Shown here: one piece after another, positions 24,608 to 33,596 of the stretch
Numbering within the stretch: the stretch's first letter is position 1
Layout: each line of letters begins with the position of its first letter
NCBI GenBank assembly: GCA_964608315.1
Contig: CAZSNF010000002.1
Span: 62,001-126,000 of the forward strand
DNA: 64,000 nt
Source: VXPQ01 sp964608315
GTDB taxonomy: Bacteria; Bacteroidota; Rhodothermia; Rhodothermales; VXPQ01
Reading direction: 5' to 3'
The notes under the pieces: generated by a model
What the model was told of the DNA's origin: nothing
Seen by the model: only the letters and a program-made list of their open reading frames with translations
Database searches by the model: none
Position numbers and translations under genes: made by a program

Positions 24608-25425
24608 GATCCTCCCTTTTGCATTGCCAGATAGTCAACCAGCGTTTTGAGCTGCCCGGAAGATATCTTGTCGTAGAATCCGACGGCGCTCAGTTGCGCC
24701 GTCATCAGACCCGCCACGAATTCCTCCGACACCACGGCGTCCGGATCCATGATCGCCTCGTATATCTCGGCGGTCGAAAGCTCGTTTCCCACATTGTACA
24801 AACTGGGACCCAGCAGGGGCGTGGCGTCGGCGAGACTGTGGCATGTGCCGCAGGCGTACATGGTAAACAGTTCCTCCCCGGACAAATTTTCCGAAGAAGG
24901 CGCCGCGGACGCGCTTGCCTGCGAAGCGGTCGCGCCGGCCGCATTCTCTTCGCTCTGCCAGCGCAACTCCGTGTCCAGCGTAACCGTGGCGGCGCCGCCA
25001 AGACTCTGGAGGTACGCAATCACTGCAAGAATCTCCTGGTCGTTCAGATCGATGGGCGGGTCGGAAATAGGGGTCATGCCGGGCAGAAAGCCTTCGACGA
25101 TATATTCGTTGGGGTCGTAGAGCGACTCGGCCAGATACTCCACGTCGCTGAACCCCTCCTTTCGATCGGCGGCCACCAGCCCGATGTTCGCCAGATCGGG
25201 GAAACGCCCCCCGGTTTCCCCGGATACGGTATGGCACGTAAGACACGTTCCCTTGCCCGAAGCGATTTCTTCGCCGGCGACCACCAGATCCTCCGTGGTC
25301 ATGTCAGCTCCGAGCTCCGTATCCTCAGGCGGATACGTCACCTTCTGCGGCACCATCTGGCTGACGTAGCTATAGAAGGCAGCCACGAGGATCGTGAAGA
25401 CGCATATCTTGATTGCATTCATCAT
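24604..25425 (-). CDS. Dihaem cytochrome c, membrane anchored
   Basis: A 273-residue protein with one N-terminal anchor helix (about 4-22) and two cytochrome c domains: CLTCHTVSGETGG near residue 61 and CGTCHSLADATPLLGPSLYN near residue 190, joined by an Ala/Ser-rich linker. The ATG at 25423-25425 overlaps the stop of the CydA-like gene, and its own TGA overlaps the next ATG, so three genes are coupled in a row. It is likely an electron acceptor from the CydA-like subunit. Confidence 0.88.
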   Translation of the reverse strand: MMNAIKICVFTILVAAFYSYVSQMVPQKVTYPPEDTELGADMTTEDLVVAGEEIASGKGTCLTCHTVSGETGGRFPDLANIGLVAADRKEGFSDVEYLAESLYDPNEYIVEGFLPGMTPISDPPIDLNDQEILAVIAYLQSLGGAATVTLDTELRWQSEENAAGATASQASASAAPSSENLSGEELFTMYACGTCHSLADATPLLGPSLYNVGNELSTAEIYEAIMDPDAVVSEEFVAGLMTAQLSAVGFYDKISSGQLKTLVDYLAMQKGGS

Positions 25426-27167
25426 GACGATGCTCCCCCCTCGGCGTCGAGTTGTTTCTTGCCGGACAGGCTGGACAGGAAAAATACGACCGCAATGAAT
25501 GCGAAGAAAATCAACACCGTCACCGACACCACATTGGCGGCGTAGCCCAGCGTAGGCGTAAATGCATCCACCGATGTGTCGCGCATAACGCCGTATACAT
25601 GCCAGTGCTGTCGAATGCCCGAACGGACGTAGCCCATCAGCCCCATCGTCCATGCAAACGTGATCGCAATGAAAAAGAGCGCGTACTGCGCCCGGTCGGG
25701 AATCTTTCCCCATTCGATCGGCCCCAGAATCTTCGCATTCCTGAACATGAACACATCAATGATCGTGATCGAAATCATGGCGAAGAGCACCAGGCCCACC
25801 TGCGGAATGGACAACCCGATCCGCACGGAAGCTTCAACGAAGTAACCGTAAACGCCAAGGAAAATAACGATCCCCACGACCGCCGCCAGAATCCCGAATT
25901 GCACGATATTCCCCGTTTTCGCCCAGGAAACGGTCGCTTCCTTGTTGGCCCGGCGGTAGAACAGAAAGCTCAGGTAGGTGGTGAGAATAAGTACGTTGAC
26001 GGCGGTATTCTTGGCGGACATCACGCCCAGCACATTCAGGATCGGGTGATGGGAACCGCCCATGGCGCGGGCTTCCTCCACCGTGGCGACCAGCGAGTGC
26101 GGCGTCGCCCAGACGATGAAACAGACGGTGATGGACGCAAGCAGCCACTTGGTGAACTTGCGGTATCGCTCCGCCCCGTGGATGCGCTCCATGCTCAGCC
26201 ACAGATAATAATTGGCGGCAAGGAACAGGTTGCCGATCAGCACGGCCTGAATGATGAACAACCAGGAAAAGGTGCCGCCCATAAGCGCAATGCCCAGACT
26301 CTGGGAGAAGGCGTAAATTTCGCGGCCCAGCCAGTACCCTGCGAAGGGCAACGGCAGCAGCGCCGCAATGGCGATGAAATTGCCCATGTAGCCCATCCAG
26401 TCGTAATGCGCCCGCTCCTCGTCGGTCTTCGCGCCGAGGAACTTGTAGGCTCCGTACGCCGCCGCAATGGAGCCCCCGAAACAGATGTTGGCGATGAGCC
26501 TGTGGATGTTGATGGGCATCCACGTGAAGTTGTTGATGGCGTCCCAGGTGCTGAGCAAATTCCCCTCCGCGTCGATGCCGTTGGGGGAATTCATGAAGGT
26601 CAGCCAGGAATCGGCGATAAAGATGATGGCGATGCCGACCAGGTTGAGGCCCAGGCCGAGCAAGAGGTGCAGCCACTTCGGCATCTTGCCCCATCCGTAA
26701 TAATAACTGTACAGGAAAACGGCTTCGAGGAAGAAGACGCAAGCGTACAGCATGAAAGTCCAGTCGAAGATGGAGACCAGGTACTCCATCAAGCGCGGAT
26801 ACAGAATGAACAGGAAGAATGTGAGGAGGGCGCCAAGGCTCGCCGTAAAGGAAAACGAGACGGACAGCAAGCGCGTGAATTCGTGCGCCAGATCGTCGTA
26901 GCGCTTGTCGCCGTTGCGAAACCCGATGAACTCGATGGTGAGCGCGAACATCGGAACGGCCAGCACGAAGGCGCCGAACATCAGGTGCAACTGGGCAATG
27001 ACCCATACCACCACGCGGCTTCCGACGACAGGAAAGGTTCGGTACTCGACTTGTCCCGCAGCTTCCTGCGCCCACGCATCGGGCGTCCAGAAGGCAACGA
27101 GCGCCATGCCCGCAAGCATCAAAAACAGGAGGGCCCCGGCGGGCAGCCTCCTCGCAAGCCACTTCAT
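25422..27167 (-). CDS. Cytochrome bd-like quinol oxidase subunit I (CydA family), no CydB
   Basis: A 581-residue integral membrane protein resembling CydA, with about 12 helices plus an N-terminal signal-like helix (1-34). The two b-haem histidines seem conserved: AQLHLMFGAF (equivalent to E. coli His19) and NIHRLIANICFGG (equivalent to His186). The ADSWLTFMNSP stretch also fits CydA. The GRQPW quinol-loop motif of E. coli was not found. CydB is absent here; instead three cytochrome c genes follow directly. Such bd-like proteins without subunit II are known in several phyla and may oxidise quinol for a cytochrome c rather than reduce oxygen, but the role is unproven. It is the first gene of the long unit. 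Confidence 0.8.
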   Translation of the reverse strand: MKWLARRLPAGALLFLMLAGMALVAFWTPDAWAQEAAGQVEYRTFPVVGSRVVVWVIAQLHLMFGAFVLAVPMFALTIEFIGFRNGDKRYDDLAHEFTRLLSVSFSFTASLGALLTFFLFILYPRLMEYLVSIFDWTFMLYACVFFLEAVFLYSYYYGWGKMPKWLHLLLGLGLNLVGIAIIFIADSWLTFMNSPNGIDAEGNLLSTWDAINNFTWMPINIHRLIANICFGGSIAAAYGAYKFLGAKTDEERAHYDWMGYMGNFIAIAALLPLPFAGYWLGREIYAFSQSLGIALMGGTFSWLFIIQAVLIGNLFLAANYYLWLSMERIHGAERYRKFTKWLLASITVCFIVWATPHSLVATVEEARAMGGSHHPILNVLGVMSAKNTAVNVLILTTYLSFLFYRRANKEATVSWAKTGNIVQFGILAAVVGIVIFLGVYGYFVEASVRIGLSIPQVGLVLFAMISITIIDVFMFRNAKILGPIEWGKIPDRAQYALFFIAITFAWTMGLMGYVRSGIRQHWHVYGVMRDTSVDAFTPTLGYAANVVSVTVLIFFAFIAVVFFLSSLSGKKQLDAEGGASS

Positions 27168-27309
27168 CCGCGTGTATGGTCTTTCGTAGTAAAAAGCGCT
27201 TCGGGGCAAAGAATACGCAACCGACGGCGAGAGTGCAAAATTTTTTTGCCGGGAATTTGCGATATTGGGGGAACTTGTTTTTTCCGTTCCCGAATTGAAC
27301 ATATCTCGC

Positions 27310-28296
27310 ATGCTCTTCGATACAATCCGCCACGCCGCCAAAAACCTTCGCAGAGCCCTCTCGCGGCGCAGGGCGCATTCCCTGCGGCTCATGGTTCGAC
27401 CCGCAAGCTGCGCCCTGCTGACCGCCGGAATATTCCTTGCGGCGGGCCCGGCGGCGGAAGCCGCGCCGCCCGCAAGCGATCCGGTCAACCCGCAACGCGT
27501 CGCAGAGCCGACGCGCGGCGCAAGGGCGTCCCACGCCGTCGTGATCAACGAGATCAACTACAATGCGCACGACGACTACGACAGCGGGGACTGGATAGAA
27601 TTGCATAACGCCGGAACAGCCGATGCGGACCTGTCCGGATGGACCTACTCCGACGAGGACGACGACCATGTATTCACCTTTCCCGCCGGAACCGTCCTGA
27701 AAAGCGGCGCATATCTTGTCGTCGCCCAGGAAACAGCCCGCTTCGCCGCCATCCATCCCGACGTCTCCAATGTCGTGGGCGATGCGGACTTCGGGCTGGC
27801 GGGCGGAGGCGAACTAGTGCGCATCTTCGACGCCTCGGGAGCCATAGCGGACTCGCTCACCTACGACGACAAGGATCCGTGGCCGGAAGAGGCGGACGGC
27901 AACGGCTACACGCTGGCGCTCACCGATCCGACTTGCGAGAATCATTTACCCGCATGCTGGAGCGCGTCGGCGAATATGAACGGCTCGCCGGGCGCGGCGA
28001 ATACGCCCCCCGTTGCTTCGACCGAAAGGGAAACGCCGGAATCGCCGTTTCAGATCGATATCTATCCCAATCCTGCGTACGGACAAACCACGGTGGCCGT
28101 CTCAGGAGATGCTGGCGAAACGGCCGAAATAGAGGTGTTCGATATACGCGGAAGGCAAGTTCCTGTTCCCGCAACCCGCATCGCGCTCCCCGGAAACGCC
28201 GCGCTCGACACAAGCGAACTGGCGGCGGGGCTGTATTTCGTCCGCATCGCTTCCCCGAGCGGAACGATGCATCAGGGTATAGCGGTGCGGCGATAA
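27310..28296 (+). CDS. Secreted lamin-tail-domain protein with T9SS-type sorting domain
   Basis: A roughly 328-residue exported protein. After a basic leader and a signal peptide (best read from the internal ATG at 27391: about 25 residues ending AAEAAP) comes a lamin-tail domain (VVINEINYNAHDD, GDWIELHNAGTADADLSGW), a beta-sandwich found on secreted nucleases and adhesins. The last 85 residues form a type A C-terminal sorting domain (IYPNPAYGQTTVAVSG, DIRGRQV, LAAGLYFVRIAS), the export signal of the type IX secretion system. It is divergent from the CydA-like gene. The start could be 27310 or 27391. It may be a surface or extracellular binding protein. Confidence 0.85.
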   Translation: MLFDTIRHAAKNLRRALSRRRAHSLRLMVRPASCALLTAGIFLAAGPAAEAAPPASDPVNPQRVAEPTRGARASHAVVINEINYNAHDDYDSGDWIELHNAGTADADLSGWTYSDEDDDHVFTFPAGTVLKSGAYLVVAQETARFAAIHPDVSNVVGDADFGLAGGGELVRIFDASGAIADSLTYDDKDPWPEEADGNGYTLALTDPTCENHLPACWSASANMNGSPGAANTPPVASTERETPESPFQIDIYPNPAYGQTTVAVSGDAGETAEIEVFDIRGRQVPVPATRIALPGNAALDTSELAAGLYFVRIASPSGTMHQGIAVRR

Positions 28297-28455
28297 CCGG
28301 AAACGCGCCTGGCGCGGTCCGCCTCGACGGATTCCGCTTCCGCGCCCGTCCAGCCCGGCGCGCTTACTTCCGTTTTGCCGGACGATCCGCCGCCAAACCC
28401 CTCCCCTCCGCCGCTCGCCGCCGGAAATCCCGGCAAGGCAGTCTCCGGAAGCGAT

Positions 28456-28794
28456 CTACTCCTCCGATCCTTCCTCCATACTGTGGATCGTTTCTTTCCC
28501 CACATTGCCGAGATCGCCCCGGAAGGCCGTGTCGAACAAGGTAAATGTGAGGAATACGACTACGAAAAGAACGCCCAGCGTAAAAAACAGGGCATTGACC
28601 GGCTTGTCGTATTTCAGCGCCATGAAGAACAGCACGACGAGCAATGCCTTTGTTCCGGCGATCGCAAGGGCCAGCGGTATGTTGAACGCCCCTATGTCGA
28701 TTTGCGCCGTCAGCGCCGTCAGCGCCGTCAGCGCCACCAGCGCGACGAATACCTTCAGCAATGTTTTCTGTGAAGCGATATGGTGCCCTTTCAT
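28456..28794 (-). CDS. Cytochrome c oxidase subunit IV of the caa3 operon
   Basis: A 112-residue, three-helix small subunit of the caa3 oxidase, with the typical GTKALLVVLFFMALKYDKP in the second helix. The first helix contains ALTALTALTA, encoded by a tandem 9-bp DNA repeat. An acidic tail (SMEEGSEE) ends the protein. It is the last gene of the ACIII-caa3 cluster, 33 bp after CoxIII. Confidence 0.88.
   Translation of the reverse strand: MKGHHIASQKTLLKVFVALVALTALTALTAQIDIGAFNIPLALAIAGTKALLVVLFFMALKYDKPVNALFFTLGVLFVVVFLTFTLFDTAFRGDLGNVGKETIHSMEEGSEE
28704..28739. repeat. Tandem 9-bp repeat inside the CoxIV gene
   Basis: Three exact copies of GCGCCGTCA (28704-28730) and a fourth changed copy. 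On the minus strand it encodes Ala-Leu-Thr repeats in the first membrane helix. Such repeats can gain or lose whole codons without a frameshift. Confidence 0.8.
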
Positions 28795-28827
28795 GTTCGC
28801 AAGACGCTCCGCCGCGCCGGTTCGCCG

Positions 28828-29496
28828 CTAAATGAGATAAAGCAATGGAAAAAGAAATATCCAGATGATGTCCACGAGGTGCCAGTACAAACCGGCCAGC
28901 TCCACCGGGGTATAGTACCCGCTGTGGAAATGTCCCCGCATCGCGCGTACGGCCAGCCAGGTCAGTACGCCTATGCCGACCAGCACATGGACCCCGTGAA
29001 TGCCGGTCATTACATAATAAATGCTGAAAAAGATGGGAACGATCCGTTGGCCCATCTCTTCGTAGGCAAAATGTTCGCCGGGGAAAATGCCCAGATGGAA
29101 TTTGTGCGTGTACTCGAAGTACTTCACCACCATGAATACGGCGGCGAGCAGCACCGTCGCGAACAGATTGACGACCAGCGCCCGGCGCTTGTCGGTCTGC
29201 GCGGCGCGTATCGCCAGCGCAACCGTGAGCGAGGATCCCAATAACACCACCGTATTCAGACCGCCCAGCCAGGGATTCAGTTCGGTAGACGCTACGGCGA
29301 ACACTTCCGGATACCAGACGCGATACACGGCGTAGGCCACGAACATCCCGCTGAAAAGCAAGACCTCCGTGATGAGGAAAAGCCACATTCCCATCTTCGC
29401 CGCGTCGAACTGCTGATCGGACGACGCGAAGTAATGTTTCAAATGCGCCAGAGAGCGCTCCTGTGCGGCCTGTTCTGCCGCGCTCGTATCGGCCAT
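28828..29496 (-). CDS. ctaE: Cytochrome c oxidase subunit III of the caa3 operon
   Basis: A 222-residue, five-helix subunit III. It has a soluble N-terminal extension, then KMGMWLFLITEVLLFSGMFVAY with the conserved glutamate, and ends GLYWHLVDIIWIFLFPLLYLI. It is closely similar in plan to the other subunit III (6474-7091) but clearly diverged, in line with two separate oxidases. It follows CoxI by four bases. Confidence 0.95.
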   Translation of the reverse strand: MADTSAAEQAAQERSLAHLKHYFASSDQQFDAAKMGMWLFLITEVLLFSGMFVAYAVYRVWYPEVFAVASTELNPWLGGLNTVVLLGSSLTVALAIRAAQTDKRRALVVNLFATVLLAAVFMVVKYFEYTHKFHLGIFPGEHFAYEEMGQRIVPIFFSIYYVMTGIHGVHVLVGIGVLTWLAVRAMRGHFHSGYYTPVELAGLYWHLVDIIWIFLFPLLYLI

Positions 29497-29500
29497 GACG

Positions 29501-31219
29501 TTACGTCCGGTCCTGGTTCAGATGGACATCCGGTTGGGCGGCGGGCGCGGCCTCGTCCCGATGCGCAGCAGCAAGTTCGGGAATCCGGTCGAACTCGTAG
29601 GGACCCCGCGTGACCAACGGCGTCCGATGGAAATTATGGGGATCGGGGCGCGCGCCCGCATGGGTCCACTCCAGCGTGGCGCCGCCCCATGGATTCGCGC
29701 CGGCTTTCTTGCCGCGAAAAAGAGAAACCAGCAAATAAATCGCCACGAGAAACAGGCCCGCCCCCATGATCCACGAACCGATCGTCGAAAGTTGGTGCAG
29801 GAAGGTGAACTCGGGGAGATAATCGTTGTAGCGACGGGGCATGCCGCGCGAACCCATCACGAGCTGCGTGAAAAAGGTCAGATTCAGGCCCACGAAAATC
29901 AGGAGCGCAGCGAGGCGGCCGGACGCCTCGTTGTACAAGCGCCCTGTGATTTTCGGCCACCAGTAATGCAGTCCGCCGAGCAGCGCAATGGTCGTGCCGC
30001 CCACCATCACATAGTGAAAATGTCCCACGACGTAATACGTGTCGTGCAGATGCACGTCCACAGCCAGTACGCCCACCATAATGCCCGTTACGCCGCCTAT
30101 CGTAAAAAGCACCAGGAACGAAAGCGCGTACAGCATCGGGGTTTTGAACGAAATGGACCCCTTGTACATGGTGGCGATCCAGTTGAACACCTTGATCCCC
30201 GACGGAATCCCGATCAGATACGTGATCAGCGAAAAAATGACCGAGGAAACGACGGACTGTCCGGCCACGAACATATGATGCCCCCAAACGAGGAATCCCA
30301 GCAGCGCAATAGCCACGGAAGACAATGCAATGGCCATGTATCCGTAGATGCGCTGCCTCGAAAACGTGGCGATCAACTCGGAAACGATCCCGAAACCCGG
30401 CAAAATCATGATGTACACCGCCGGATGCGAATAGAACCAGAAAAAATGCTGGAACAGGATCGGGTCGCCGCCAAGGGCGGGATCGAAAATGCCGATATGC
30501 AGGAGGCGCTCCAGGAAGAGCAGCAATACGGTGATGCCCAGCACTGGCGTGGCCAGCACCTGTACGATGCTTGTCGAATAGATGCTCCAGACGAAAAGCG
30601 GGAGGCGATTCCATGTCATGCCCGGCGCGCGCATCTTGTGCACCGTAACGATGAAATTGATCCCCGTGAAAATGGAGGCGAACCCCGCGATGAAAACCGC
30701 CATGGTCAGGAACAGCACCGAGGGCCCCGAGCGCGCCGAATAGGGCGTATAGAAAGTCCATCCCGTATCCACGCTGCCCGCCACCATCGCTACGAGAATA
30801 AGCGCGACGCCCAGCAGATACAGATAATAACTGGCCAGATTGAGCCGGGGAAACGCGACGTCTTTTGCGCCGAGATGCAGGGGCAGCAGAAAATTCCCCA
30901 GAAAGCCGGGAATGGCGGGAATGATGAACCCGAACACCATGACGATGCCATGGAGCGAGAACAACTGATTGTAACTCTGGGCGGACAGAAAATCCTCGCC
31001 GGGCGACAGCAGTTCGGCGCGCACCAGCAACGCAAAAACGCCCCCGAGCAGAAAGGCGACCGCCACCGTAACGGCGTACAGAATGCCGATCCGCTTGTGA
31101 TCCAGGGAAAACAGCCACGACCCGATGCTTTTGGCGTGGGTAACGTAGTCGCTGCGCTCCCCGGCAGCCCGATCTTGCAGCGTTTCGTTCCGATCTGTGT
31201 CTTCCGTCATGGATTCCAT
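29501..31219 (-). CDS. ctaD: Cytochrome c oxidase subunit I, A2-type (caa3)
   Basis: A 572-residue catalytic subunit with 12 helices. The CuB-site segment reads FYSHPAVYIMILPGFG: the glutamate of A1 enzymes is replaced by the Tyr-Ser pair (YSHP) that defines A2-type oxidases, as in Rhodothermus marinus and Thermus caa3. The axial haem region HDTYYVVGHFHYV and the CuB histidines (WGHHMFVAGQ) are intact. It lies between CoxII and CoxIII in the ACIII cluster and would receive electrons from the haem c of CoxII. Confidence 0.96.
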   Translation of the reverse strand: MESMTEDTDRNETLQDRAAGERSDYVTHAKSIGSWLFSLDHKRIGILYAVTVAVAFLLGGVFALLVRAELLSPGEDFLSAQSYNQLFSLHGIVMVFGFIIPAIPGFLGNFLLPLHLGAKDVAFPRLNLASYYLYLLGVALILVAMVAGSVDTGWTFYTPYSARSGPSVLFLTMAVFIAGFASIFTGINFIVTVHKMRAPGMTWNRLPLFVWSIYSTSIVQVLATPVLGITVLLLFLERLLHIGIFDPALGGDPILFQHFFWFYSHPAVYIMILPGFGIVSELIATFSRQRIYGYMAIALSSVAIALLGFLVWGHHMFVAGQSVVSSVIFSLITYLIGIPSGIKVFNWIATMYKGSISFKTPMLYALSFLVLFTIGGVTGIMVGVLAVDVHLHDTYYVVGHFHYVMVGGTTIALLGGLHYWWPKITGRLYNEASGRLAALLIFVGLNLTFFTQLVMGSRGMPRRYNDYLPEFTFLHQLSTIGSWIMGAGLFLVAIYLLVSLFRGKKAGANPWGGATLEWTHAGARPDPHNFHRTPLVTRGPYEFDRIPELAAAHRDEAAPAAQPDVHLNQDRT

Positions 31220-31254
31220 CTGTGCGTCTTCGGTATGCGCGTCCTTGCGCGCCG

Positions 31255-32187
31255 TTATTCCTGCTCCCGGATAAAGGCGATCAATGCAGACAGTTCCCGG
31301 TCGCTGAGGCCAGTGTACGCGGCGGGCATAGGCACATTAGCATATCCCTGCACGATCTTTGCGCCAGGATCGACGATGGATTCGCGCAGGTAGTCGTCGT
31401 CCACCGCCACGGTGGATCCGTCTTCGAGTGTTTCGGTCTTTCCGTACAATCCCGCGAAGGTCGGACCAACAGGCTCCGTACCATCCAGGCTGTGGCATCC
31501 GAAGCAAGCCTGTTGCCGATACAATTGCGCGCCCAGTTCGGGCAGCGGGGTATCCTCGTCCACGCCCGCCGAGGCCAGCCAGGCCTCGAAATCCCCCTGG
31601 GAATGGGTAATCGCCGAAGCCAGCATGACCGCATGTCCCGCACCGCAATACTCCGTACAATATACCTGAAACGTATCCACGCGCGTGGCCTCGAACCAGA
31701 CGGACGAATAGCGATCCGGCAACACATCCTGCTTGACCCGAAAAGCCGGAACGAAGAAACTGTGCAGCACGTCCTCGCTGCTCATGATCAGGCGTACGGG
31801 GCGATCCACGGGCACATGCAGCTCATTGGTGGAGACGGTCCCGGTCGGATATTCGAAATCCCATTTCCACATGGCGCCGCGCACATAAATCTCGTAGGCG
31901 TTCGGGGGCGCCACGCTCTGCTCGATAAACAACCGGAATCCCCAGTTGAACACGATCAGCACAAGGATCGTGGGCAAAACCACCCACGATATTTCCACCG
32001 CCTTGCTCGGCTTCACGCGCGCCGGAACCGCGCCTGCGCGCCGCCGATAGCGATACGCCAGGAAGGCGATAGCGGCCACCACCCCCGCGAAGAGGATAAT
32101 GCTTGCCCACGTTACGAAGTAGAACAGGCTGTCGATGTCGGGCGAAAGGGTCGACGCGCCATCGGGCAGCCAAAACGATCCGGTCAT
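31255..32187 (-). CDS. ctaC: Cytochrome c oxidase subunit II with fused cytochrome c (caa3)
   Basis: A 310-residue subunit II. Two helices (about 22-46 and 66-88), a CuA cupredoxin domain with His142, Cys177, Cys181, His185 and Met188, and a C-terminal cytochrome c domain with CFGCH (228-232) and probable axial Met in NVPMPAAY near residue 287. The fused haem makes this a caa3 oxidase, able to take electrons directly from complex III or its cytochrome. It lies about 100 bp downstream of SCO1 and 35 bp upstream of CoxI. Confidence 0.95.
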   Translation of the reverse strand: MTGSFWLPDGASTLSPDIDSLFYFVTWASIILFAGVVAAIAFLAYRYRRRAGAVPARVKPSKAVEISWVVLPTILVLIVFNWGFRLFIEQSVAPPNAYEIYVRGAMWKWDFEYPTGTVSTNELHVPVDRPVRLIMSSEDVLHSFFVPAFRVKQDVLPDRYSSVWFEATRVDTFQVYCTEYCGAGHAVMLASAITHSQGDFEAWLASAGVDEDTPLPELGAQLYRQQACFGCHSLDGTEPVGPTFAGLYGKTETLEDGSTVAVDDDYLRESIVDPGAKIVQGYANVPMPAAYTGLSDRELSALIAFIREQE

Positions 32188-32290
32188 AGTTGCCGATTCC
32201 TTTTTTCCAGGCCGGGACTATCTGCGGCGAACGAGGTTATGCGGCGCATTGCGAGCGACTCCACGGGAGCGCAAAAAAGCGATCGGGGGT

Positions 32291-33193
32291 TCATGTCGCG
32301 GATGCTGGGGCGGGCCATGCGCGCTGCGCCTCTGCCTCTCGTCGCCGCAACGCAACAAAAAATACCCCGAGCAAGACGACGACAAGTACGCCGCTGAATT
32401 TCATCAGATTGGCGGCGTGCAGCACATACGCGTTGGCGCTGCGATCATATTGCATGCAATACAAAAGAATCCTGTTGAGCGGCGAGCCCGCGCGCCCCTC
32501 CGATACCTCGATAAGCGCAGCGCGCACGTCCGAGGGGGCAAACCGTACGCCCGGCATGTACCGCAGCACGGTTCCCTCCCCGCTCAGATAAATGAGCGCA
32601 AACGGGTGGGCGTACTCCTGCGTGTCCTCTACCCAGGCATACCGAAACCCCACGGCCTCCGCAAGCGCCGCGATCGACGCCTCCTCCCCCGTAAGGAAAT
32701 GCCATCCGTCCGCAGCTTCAGGCTTGCCCAGCATATCGAGGTACATGGCCTTCCGCTCCGCAGCGAGGGCGGGCGTCTCGTCCGGGTTGAAACTCACCGC
32801 GAGCGCCTCGAATTCGTCGCCGGGCGTCCAGGGCATGTCCCTGAGCGTTTCGGTCAGCCCGTGCAGCACCACATTGCACAATGTGGGACACTCGTGATAA
32901 ATCAGCGTAAGCAATACGGGACGTTCGCCGTCGAAGTACTGCCCGAGGGTTACCGCTTCCCCCTCTTCGTTCCGAAAAACGAGGTCAAGCGGCGGCTCGG
33001 CGCCGATCCGCTCGTCCAGGCCGATCTCTTCCATGTGGGGGGGCGGCGCGGCGGACGATTGCCCGAACGCCGGAGCAAAGACAACGGCGGCCAGCGCAAC
33101 CGCGCCGGATACGACCCATGCAGACAGCGCAGGCAAAAACCGCCGGGCAATCTCCCGCGCCCCGGTTCGATATGGCTTTCGACGGGTCGTCAT
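32291..33193 (-). CDS. SCO1/SenC copper chaperone
   Basis: A 300-residue protein with an N-terminal helix (about 22-44) and a thioredoxin-fold SCO domain. The copper-binding pair is CPTLC (Cys102, Cys106), and the third ligand is the His of YAHPFALIY near residue 193. A C-terminal helix (about 265-287) is unusual for the family and would anchor both ends in the membrane. SCO proteins load CuA of subunit II, whose gene follows. The ATG (33191-33193) overlaps the TGA of the preceding small gene. Confidence 0.92.
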   Translation of the reverse strand: MTTRRKPYRTGAREIARRFLPALSAWVVSGAVALAAVVFAPAFGQSSAAPPPHMEEIGLDERIGAEPPLDLVFRNEEGEAVTLGQYFDGERPVLLTLIYHECPTLCNVVLHGLTETLRDMPWTPGDEFEALAVSFNPDETPALAAERKAMYLDMLGKPEAADGWHFLTGEEASIAALAEAVGFRYAWVEDTQEYAHPFALIYLSGEGTVLRYMPGVRFAPSDVRAALIEVSEGRAGSPLNRILLYCMQYDRSANAYVLHAANLMKFSGVLVVVLLGVFFVALRRREAEAQRAWPAPASAT

Positions 33194-33588
33194 CTCTCGC
33201 GGCGCATGGCCATATACTCCGGGGCATAGAACCCTTCGGGATAGACCGGGGCGTCCTGGACCATGCGTTGCATGGCTCGTTCTATGGGAATGCGATACCG
33301 CTCCTCCGGTCCGTCGAGCGCTTCGTATTGCGTCAGGAGCATGGCGGCGTGCAAACGCACCTCCTCCAGTTCGGGATAGACGCCCTGCCCGGCAGCTTCC
33401 GTCAACACGGCTTGCGCCGTACGATCCGTATACTGAAAAAGCGCAACGATAGCCAAAACGACGAGGATCGAGATCGTAATCACAAAACCAAGAATCTGCC
33501 CGGCTTCGACGCCCTCTGGCTCGACGTGCGGACGATCCGTTCCCTCGACCCATTGCGCCCCTTCCGATATGTCCGCGGCATGCGACAT
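33190..33588 (-). CDS. Small single-helix protein of the ACIII-caa3 cluster
   Basis: A 132-residue protein: a short polar N-terminus, one membrane helix (31-52) and an 80-residue domain on the far side with RIPIERAMQRMVQDAPVYPE near its end. No known family. It lies eight bases after ActF and overlaps SCO1 by ATGA, so it is coupled to both. By position it could be an additional ACIII subunit, an assembly factor, or a linker of the ACIII-caa3 supercomplex. Confidence 0.7.
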   Translation of the reverse strand: MSHAADISEGAQWVEGTDRPHVEPEGVEAGQILGFVITISILVVLAIVALFQYTDRTAQAVLTEAAGQGVYPELEEVRLHAAMLLTQYEALDGPEERYRIPIERAMQRMVQDAPVYPEGFYAPEYMAMRRER

Positions 33589-33596
33589 TGGTTGCG

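Noticed and set aside
25452..27608. A 718-codon plus-strand open frame
   Set aside because: Antisense to the CydA-like gene. The His/Gln/Arg-rich product has no motif.
29495..31393. A 632-codon plus-strand open frame
   Set aside because: Antisense to the caa3 CoxI gene, with no recognisable protein features.
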